From NCBI RefSeq assembly GCF_000711725.1, contig NZ_JONP01000009.1:1-64000 (forward strand): a DNA stretch of 64,000 nt, given 5' to 3'. Origin of the DNA: Roseomonas aerilata DSM 19363 (GTDB lineage Bacteria > Pseudomonadota > Alphaproteobacteria > Acetobacterales > Acetobacteraceae). A model generated the notes under the pieces. It worked only from the letters and a program-made list of their open reading frames with translations. It was not told where the DNA came from and searched no databases. Position 1 is the first letter of the stretch. Each line of letters opens with the position of its first letter. Shown one piece after another: positions 60,032 to 64,000 of the stretch. The translations under genes were made by a program, and so were the position numbers.

Positions 60032-60427
60032 ATGCCCGATACGAACCTCGCGACCGGATTGGCATCCATTCTCGTCGATCCCGCGGCCATGGAGTGGTCG
60101 CCGACCAAGTTCCCGGGCATCGCCATCAAGGTCCTCCTTCAGGTTCAGGCGACCGGCCTGCTGACTGCGCTGTTCCGCTGGGATCCCGGCTCCGTCCTGC
60201 CGGACCACGAACACGTTCAGATCGAGCAGAGCTACGTGCTGGAAGGCAGTATCGAGGACGAGGAGGGGGAGGTCATGGCGGGCCAATACGTCGCCCGCCC
60301 GGCTGGTAGCCGCCACGTGGCGCGCTCCCGCAACGGCGCGCTCATCCTCGCGGTCTTCCTCGAGCCGAACCGCTTCTTCGGGGAGGACGGCAGCGCGGAG
60401 CGCTTCGATACCACGCCCGCCACCTGA
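60032..60427 (+). CDS. Cupin protein (ChrR-like)
   Basis: 131 residues. A single cupin: ALFRWDPGSVLPDHEHVQIE then QSYVLEGSIEDEEGEVMAGQ gives two His and a Glu, and RPAGSRHVARSR the third His. The arrangement resembles the C-terminal domain of anti-sigma ChrR and acetylacetone dioxygenase-like proteins. Its metal and substrate are unknown. It lies between an amidase and an M20 peptidase on the same strand with short gaps, suggesting a shared catabolic pathway. Confidence 0.82.
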   Translation: MPDTNLATGLASILVDPAAMEWSPTKFPGIAIKVLLQVQATGLLTALFRWDPGSVLPDHEHVQIEQSYVLEGSIEDEEGEVMAGQYVARPAGSRHVARSRNGALILAVFLEPNRFFGEDGSAERFDTTPAT

Positions 60428-60496
60428 CCTCCCGGGGTTGCGCGGACGGCCCGCCCGGTCCATCCCGGCCCTCGACCAAGATCCCCGGAGCGCGCG

Positions 60497-61684
60497 ATGA
60501 GCGAGACCACCGAAGCCCGTGTCCTCGATTGGCTTTCCGGCCGCCAGGGCGAGATGCTCGCTCTGCTTGAGCGCATGGTGAACACCGACGGCGGCTCCTA
60601 CGACAAGGCGGGCGTGGACGCGGTGGGTGCCCAGGTCCGCGGCTTCCTCGATGGGCACGGCATCCCCGTCGAGACCATCCCCGGGGAGCGCTTCGGCGAC
60701 TGCCTGCGTGCGACGGTCGAGGGCGGGGAGGAGGGCGGCGCCAGCGGCAACGCCCGCCGGAACATCCTGCTCATGGGCCACCGCGACACCGTGTTCCCCA
60801 AGGGCGAGCCGGAGCGCCGCCCCTTCCGCGTGGAGAACGGCATCGCGACCGGCCCCGGCGTCGCCGATATGAAGGCCGGGCTGGTGATGAATATGTTCGT
60901 CCTCGCGGCCTTCAAGGCCGTGGGCGGCGCGCCGGGTCCGCTCGTCGGCCTCTTCACCGGCGACGAGGAGATCGGCTCCCCGGAGGGGCGCCCGGTGATC
61001 GAGGCCGAGGCCCGTCGCGCCCGCGTCGTCCTCAATTCCGAGCCAGGCCGCGCGAACGGCGGCGTCGTGACGGGCCGCAAGGGCGGCGTCTTCATGGTGG
61101 TGGAGATCGAGGGCCGCGCCGCCCATTCCGGCGGGAACTTCGAGGCAGGCATCAGCGCCATCGGCGAGCTGGCCGCCAAGGTCACGGCCATTCATGCCCT
61201 GACGGACCTCGCGCGCGGCATCACGCTGAACGTGGGCCTCGTCAGCGGCGGGCAGAGCGTGAACACCGTCGCCCCTTCCGCGCAGATGCAGATCGATCTG
61301 CGCTACGTGGAGCCCGCCGACCGCGAGGAGGTGATGGGCCGCATCCACGAGATCGTCGGCCGTTCCTTCGTCCCCGGCACCCGCGCCGCGCTGACGATCC
61401 GGGGCGAGTTCCTGCCGCTGACCCAGACGGCCGCGGCCGCGAAGCTGTTCGAGGCCTATGTCGAGGCCGCCGCGGAAAGCGGCCTCTCCGTCACCGGCGA
61501 TTTCTCCGGCGGCTGCGCCGACAGCGGCTTCACCGCCGCGATGGGCGCGCCGACCCTCTGCGCGGTCGGTCCCGTGGGCGGCAAGGCGCACAGCCCGGAG
61601 GAATACCTGGAAGTGGCGACGCTCGTTCCCCGCGCCCAGGCCATGGCGCGGGCCATCCTGCGGCTCGACCGGGCCGGGCTCTGA
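60497..61684 (+). CDS. M20-family metallopeptidase (carboxypeptidase G2-like)
   Basis: 395 residues. Zinc ligands: LLMGHRDTVFPKGEPERRPF (His), ATGPGVADMKAGLVMNMFVL (bridging Asp), LFTGDEEIGSPEGRPVIEAE (Glu general base plus ligand) and a C-terminal His in GGKAHSPEEYLEV. The dimerisation domain covers about residues 190-300. It cleaves C-terminal glutamate or other acyl amino acids; no signal peptide is seen, so it acts in the cytoplasm. With the neighbouring amidase it probably handles acylated amino acids. Confidence 0.9.
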   Translation: MSETTEARVLDWLSGRQGEMLALLERMVNTDGGSYDKAGVDAVGAQVRGFLDGHGIPVETIPGERFGDCLRATVEGGEEGGASGNARRNILLMGHRDTVFPKGEPERRPFRVENGIATGPGVADMKAGLVMNMFVLAAFKAVGGAPGPLVGLFTGDEEIGSPEGRPVIEAEARRARVVLNSEPGRANGGVVTGRKGGVFMVVEIEGRAAHSGGNFEAGISAIGELAAKVTAIHALTDLARGITLNVGLVSGGQSVNTVAPSAQMQIDLRYVEPADREEVMGRIHEIVGRSFVPGTRAALTIRGEFLPLTQTAAAAKLFEAYVEAAAESGLSVTGDFSGGCADSGFTAAMGAPTLCAVGPVGGKAHSPEEYLEVATLVPRAQAMARAILRLDRAGL

Positions 61685-61749
61685 CGGGCCGGCATCATCC
61701 GGCAACCCGGCGCGGGAAGAAGGCGCGGGACCCACGGGGAAACCGCTCC

Positions 61750-62046
61750 TTGCCACGACGCCTGACGCCAGCCCTTCGCGCCCTTGCGCTGCCCCTGCTG
61801 CTTCTTCCCCCGCAGGCAGGGGCCGCCCCTGCCTGCGGGGCGCCCGCGGCGCAGTCCCGTCCGGAGCCGCCGCGGCGGAGCTGCTACGGCGGGGCGGACA
61901 CCGTCGCCTTCGGGCGGCTGCTGGTCGATTACGGGCTCGCCACCCTACGCTACGGGGTCGGGCTCGTGCTCATCTTCCTGGGCCTCGTCGTCATGGCCCT
62001 CGGCTATCTCCTGATGCTGGTGGACCTGCTGCTCTGCTGGCGCTGA
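61750..62046 (+). CDS. Small predicted membrane protein of unknown function
   Basis: 98 residues from TTG 61750. The N-terminal part looks like a signal peptide (LRALALPLLLLPPQAGAAPA), and residues 66-95 form one long hydrophobic helix (YGVGLVLIFLGLVVMALGYL, then LMLVDLLL). Two cysteines lie in the exported segment. No family was recognised. Coding is supported by the sensible topology and its fit in the gap between two genes, but a spurious frame cannot be excluded in such GC-rich DNA. Confidence 0.5.
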   Translation: MPRRLTPALRALALPLLLLPPQAGAAPACGAPAAQSRPEPPRRSCYGGADTVAFGRLLVDYGLATLRYGVGLVLIFLGLVVMALGYLLMLVDLLLCWR

Positions 62047-62080
62047 TTGCGGCGCGCCCGGCGCCCCGGCATCCTCCGGC

Positions 62081-63268
62081 ATGACCTTTCGTTTCCTCGC
62101 CAACCCGCGCCACGGCGTTCCCGGCATCGTGGTCCTGCCGGAGGGCGCGGGCCGGCGCGCCAGGGCCGCCATCGCCGCCTGGCCGGGCTATGCGCCCACC
62201 CCGCTGATCGACCTGACGGACGTGGCGGGCGCCCTCGATCTGGGCGCAGTCCATTACAAGGACGAGTCGGCGCGCCTGGGCCTCGGTTCCTTCAAGGCAC
62301 TTGGCGGGGCACATGCCGTTTCACGCGTGATCGTGGGGGAACTCTCCCGTACCGGTATTGCCTCCGCGGCGACGCCCGCGGAGCTGGAATCCGGCCGGTA
62401 CCGGGAGGCGACCGCGGCCATCACCGTCACCTGCGCGACGGACGGCAACCACGGCCGCAGCGTTGCCTGGGGCGCGCGGCGCTTCGGCGCCCGCTGCGTA
62501 ATCTTCGTTCATCCCGGCGTCACCAGGGGCCGGCGGGAAGCCATAGCCGCCCTCGGCGCCGAGGTGCGGGAGGTGCCCGGCAACTACGACGATTCCGTCC
62601 GCGCCTCCGAGGCGGCGGCACGGGAAGGGGGCTGGCACCTCGTCTCCGACACCTCCTGGCCCGGCTACACCGAAACGCCGCGGGAGGTGATGCAGGGCTA
62701 CCGCCTGATGGCGGAGGAGGCGCTGGACGCCCTGCCGGCCCCGCCCACCCACGCCTTCATCCAGGCCGGCGTGGGCGGCGTCGCGGCGGCAGTCTCGGTC
62801 GCGTTGCGGGCCCGGCACGGGCGCGGGCCGAGGCTGGTGGTGGTGGAGCCGGAGCGCGCCGCCTGCCTCCTCGCCAGCGCCGAGACCGGGGCGCCCACCA
62901 CCGTTCCGGGCGAGCTGGACACGATCATGGCCGGGCTGGCCTGCGGGGAGCCGAGCCTGCTCGCCTGGCAGGAGCTGGAGCGCGCCGCCTATGCCTTCAT
63001 GGCCATCCCCGACGAGGCCTGCGTGGGCGCGATGCGCTTCCTCGCCCGCCGCTCACCGTCCATCGAGGGGGGGGAGAGCGGCGTGGCGGGTCTCGCGGCG
63101 CTCGGCCTGGCCGCCCGGGATCCCTCTGCGCGCGCTGCCCTCGGCCTCGGGCCGGAGAGCCGCGTCCTGCTCTTCGGCACCGAGGGCGCCACGGACCGGG
63201 CAGTCTATGAGGACCTCGTGACCGGAGGGCCGGTTGACACGACTCCCCTGGCGGCCCTTCTGAGGTGA
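62081..63268 (+). CDS. Diaminopropionate ammonia-lyase
   Basis: 395 residues, fold-type II PLP enzyme. The PLP Lys is in ARLGLGSFKALGGAHAVSR, TCATDGNHGRSVAWGARRFG is the phosphate-adjacent loop characteristic of YgeX-type lyases, and FIQAGVGGVAAAVSVALRAR is the glycine-rich phosphate cup. It converts 2,3-diaminopropionate (both enantiomers in characterised members) to pyruvate and ammonia. It is followed 32 bp later by a Bug gene and preceded by amidase, cupin and M20 genes, consistent with an amino-acid-derivative pathway. Confidence 0.9.
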   Translation: MTFRFLANPRHGVPGIVVLPEGAGRRARAAIAAWPGYAPTPLIDLTDVAGALDLGAVHYKDESARLGLGSFKALGGAHAVSRVIVGELSRTGIASAATPAELESGRYREATAAITVTCATDGNHGRSVAWGARRFGARCVIFVHPGVTRGRREAIAALGAEVREVPGNYDDSVRASEAAAREGGWHLVSDTSWPGYTETPREVMQGYRLMAEEALDALPAPPTHAFIQAGVGGVAAAVSVALRARHGRGPRLVVVEPERAACLLASAETGAPTTVPGELDTIMAGLACGEPSLLAWQELERAAYAFMAIPDEACVGAMRFLARRSPSIEGGESGVAGLAALGLAARDPSARAALGLGPESRVLLFGTEGATDRAVYEDLVTGGPVDTTPLAALLR

Positions 63269-63300
63269 AGAAACTGCCATCTTTCCCGGAGGGTTCCCAT

Positions 63301-64000
63301 TTGATCCAGCGCCGCCACCTGATCGCCGGCCTCGCCGCCGCCCCGCTCGCCGCCCCCGCCCTGCATGCCCAGGGCACCTGGCCCAGCGCGCCCGTCCGTC
63401 TGGTGGTGCCCTTCGCTGCCGGCGGCCCGACCGACGTGCCGGCGCGCCTCGTGGCAGACGAACTCTCGAAGCTGCTTCCCCAGCGCGTGATCGTGGAGAA
63501 CCGCACGGGCGCCGGCGTCGTGGTCGGCTCGGACGCGGTGGCCAAGGCGCCGAAGGACGGGCAGACGCTCCTCTACACCACCATCGCCCACGCGGCGCTT
63601 CGCTCGATCTTCCCGCGACTGCCCTTCGATCCGTTGGCCGACTTCACGCCGGTCGCGCTCACCGGCGTCATCCCGATGCTGATGATGGTGAACAAGGACC
63701 TGCCGGTGAACTCGCTGCCGGAGCTCATCGCCCTGCTCAAGGCAAACCCGGGCAAGTACGACTACGCGTCCACGGGGAACGGGGCCGCGCTGCACCTGGC
63801 GACGGAGCTGTTCCTCAGCCAGGCGGGCGGGCTAAAGGCGACGCACGTTCCCTATCGCGGCTCCGCGGCGGCCATGCCGGACCTGCTGAACGGGACCGTC
63901 GCGATGATGCTGGACGTCGCGAACTCCGCACTGCCCTTCGTCACGCGCGGCGAGGTGAAGGGACTGGCCATCTCCGGCGCGCACCGGTTGCCGCAGGTGC
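63301..64000 (+). CDS. Bug/TctC-type binding protein, 3' end outside window
   Basis: At least 233 residues, open to the window end. TTG 63301 is the probable start, with GGAGG about 10 bp before it. The signal peptide reads RRHLIAGLAAAPLAAPALHA, then QGTWPSAPVRLVVPFAAGGPTDVPAR, of which the part PVRLVVPFAAGGPTD is the family landmark. Others are ENRTGAGVVVGSDAVAKAPK and HVPYRGSAAAMPDLLNGTVA. Seventh Bug protein of the window and adjacent to diaminopropionate ammonia-lyase, whose substrate or product might be its ligand (inference). Confidence 0.9.
   Translation, partial: MIQRRHLIAGLAAAPLAAPALHAQGTWPSAPVRLVVPFAAGGPTDVPARLVADELSKLLPQRVIVENRTGAGVVVGSDAVAKAPKDGQTLLYTTIAHAALRSIFPRLPFDPLADFTPVALTGVIPMLMMVNKDLPVNSLPELIALLKANPGKYDYASTGNGAALHLATELFLSQAGGLKATHVPYRGSAAAMPDLLNGTVAMMLDVANSALPFVTRGEVKGLAISGAHRLPQV

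Noticed and set aside
1-64000. CRISPR arrays, prophage genes, complete IS elements or plasmid origins
   Set aside because: Looked for regularly spaced repeats, integrases, terminase or replication genes; none found beyond the IS3 stub at the left edge.

Overview
The window is very GC-rich chromosomal DNA with dense, short-spaced genes and many ATGA-type overlaps. Gene content (seven Bug-type tripartite tricarboxylate transporter binding proteins, hydantoinase A/B, AtuA, N-formylglutamate amidohydrolase, Rrf2/cysteine desulfurase/ferredoxin/MnmA order) points to an alphaproteobacterium of the Roseomonas-like Acetobacteraceae. That placement is inference from gene content; no rRNA or marker phylogeny was available. 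Apart from a decayed IS3 remnant at the left edge there is no phage, CRISPR or plasmid signal.

Left part (1-16 kb): an IS3 scar fused to the tail of a LysR gene; a nuclease-like EEP protein paired with a phospholipase D/cardiolipin synthase-like protein; a GNAT acetyltransferase; a Bug protein; an aldo/keto reductase; a DUF4126 protein; a cupin; a large lipoprotein of unknown function. A catabolic cluster then runs from a divergent LysR through Bug, AtuA, the detached AtuA C-terminal domain, a second Bug, an aconitase/LeuCD-like pair with several catalytic residues replaced, and a flavin reductase, and ends at tRNA-Ser(GGA).

Middle (16-34 kb): nucleoside deoxyribosyltransferase, a second flavin reductase, a 2-hydroxyacid dehydrogenase, an SDR lacking the usual YxxxK, hydantoinase/oxoprolinase A and B, a YaiI-family protein, a FUSC protein, a D-aminoacylase, two Bug proteins flanking an amidohydrolase, a DapA-family protein and its divergent LysR regulator. 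A metal-resistance block follows: RcnA-like Ni/Co exporter, RcnR-like repressor with a recognisable G6 operator, and ChrA chromate transporter.

Right part (34-64 kb): a lytic transglycosylase, a strong candidate small RNA, N-formylglutamate amidohydrolase, tRNA-Val(GAC), a methyltransferase, tyrS, anmK and an alpha/beta hydrolase. The sulfur-transfer operon (cysteine-free Rrf2 regulator, two cysteine desulfurases, 2Fe-2S ferredoxin, TenA, MnmA) is followed by tRNA-Met(CAT), dadA, a 1-Cys peroxiredoxin, cysK-cysE, malate synthase G and a gamma-glutamyltranspeptidase. Next comes a tight five-gene lipoprotein operon, four of whose products look like paralogues of one undescribed family. The window closes with Bug, a GOLPH3-like protein, amidase, cupin, M20 peptidase, diaminopropionate ammonia-lyase and a partial seventh Bug protein.

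Overall the region reads as scavenging of amino-acid derivatives and organic acids (D-amino acids, hydantoins, N-acyl and N-formyl amino acids, gamma-glutamyl compounds, carboxylates). The most novel pieces are the lipoprotein operon with its start-site hairpin, the candidate sRNA at about 34.75-34.84 kb, and the catalytically altered aconitase-like pair.
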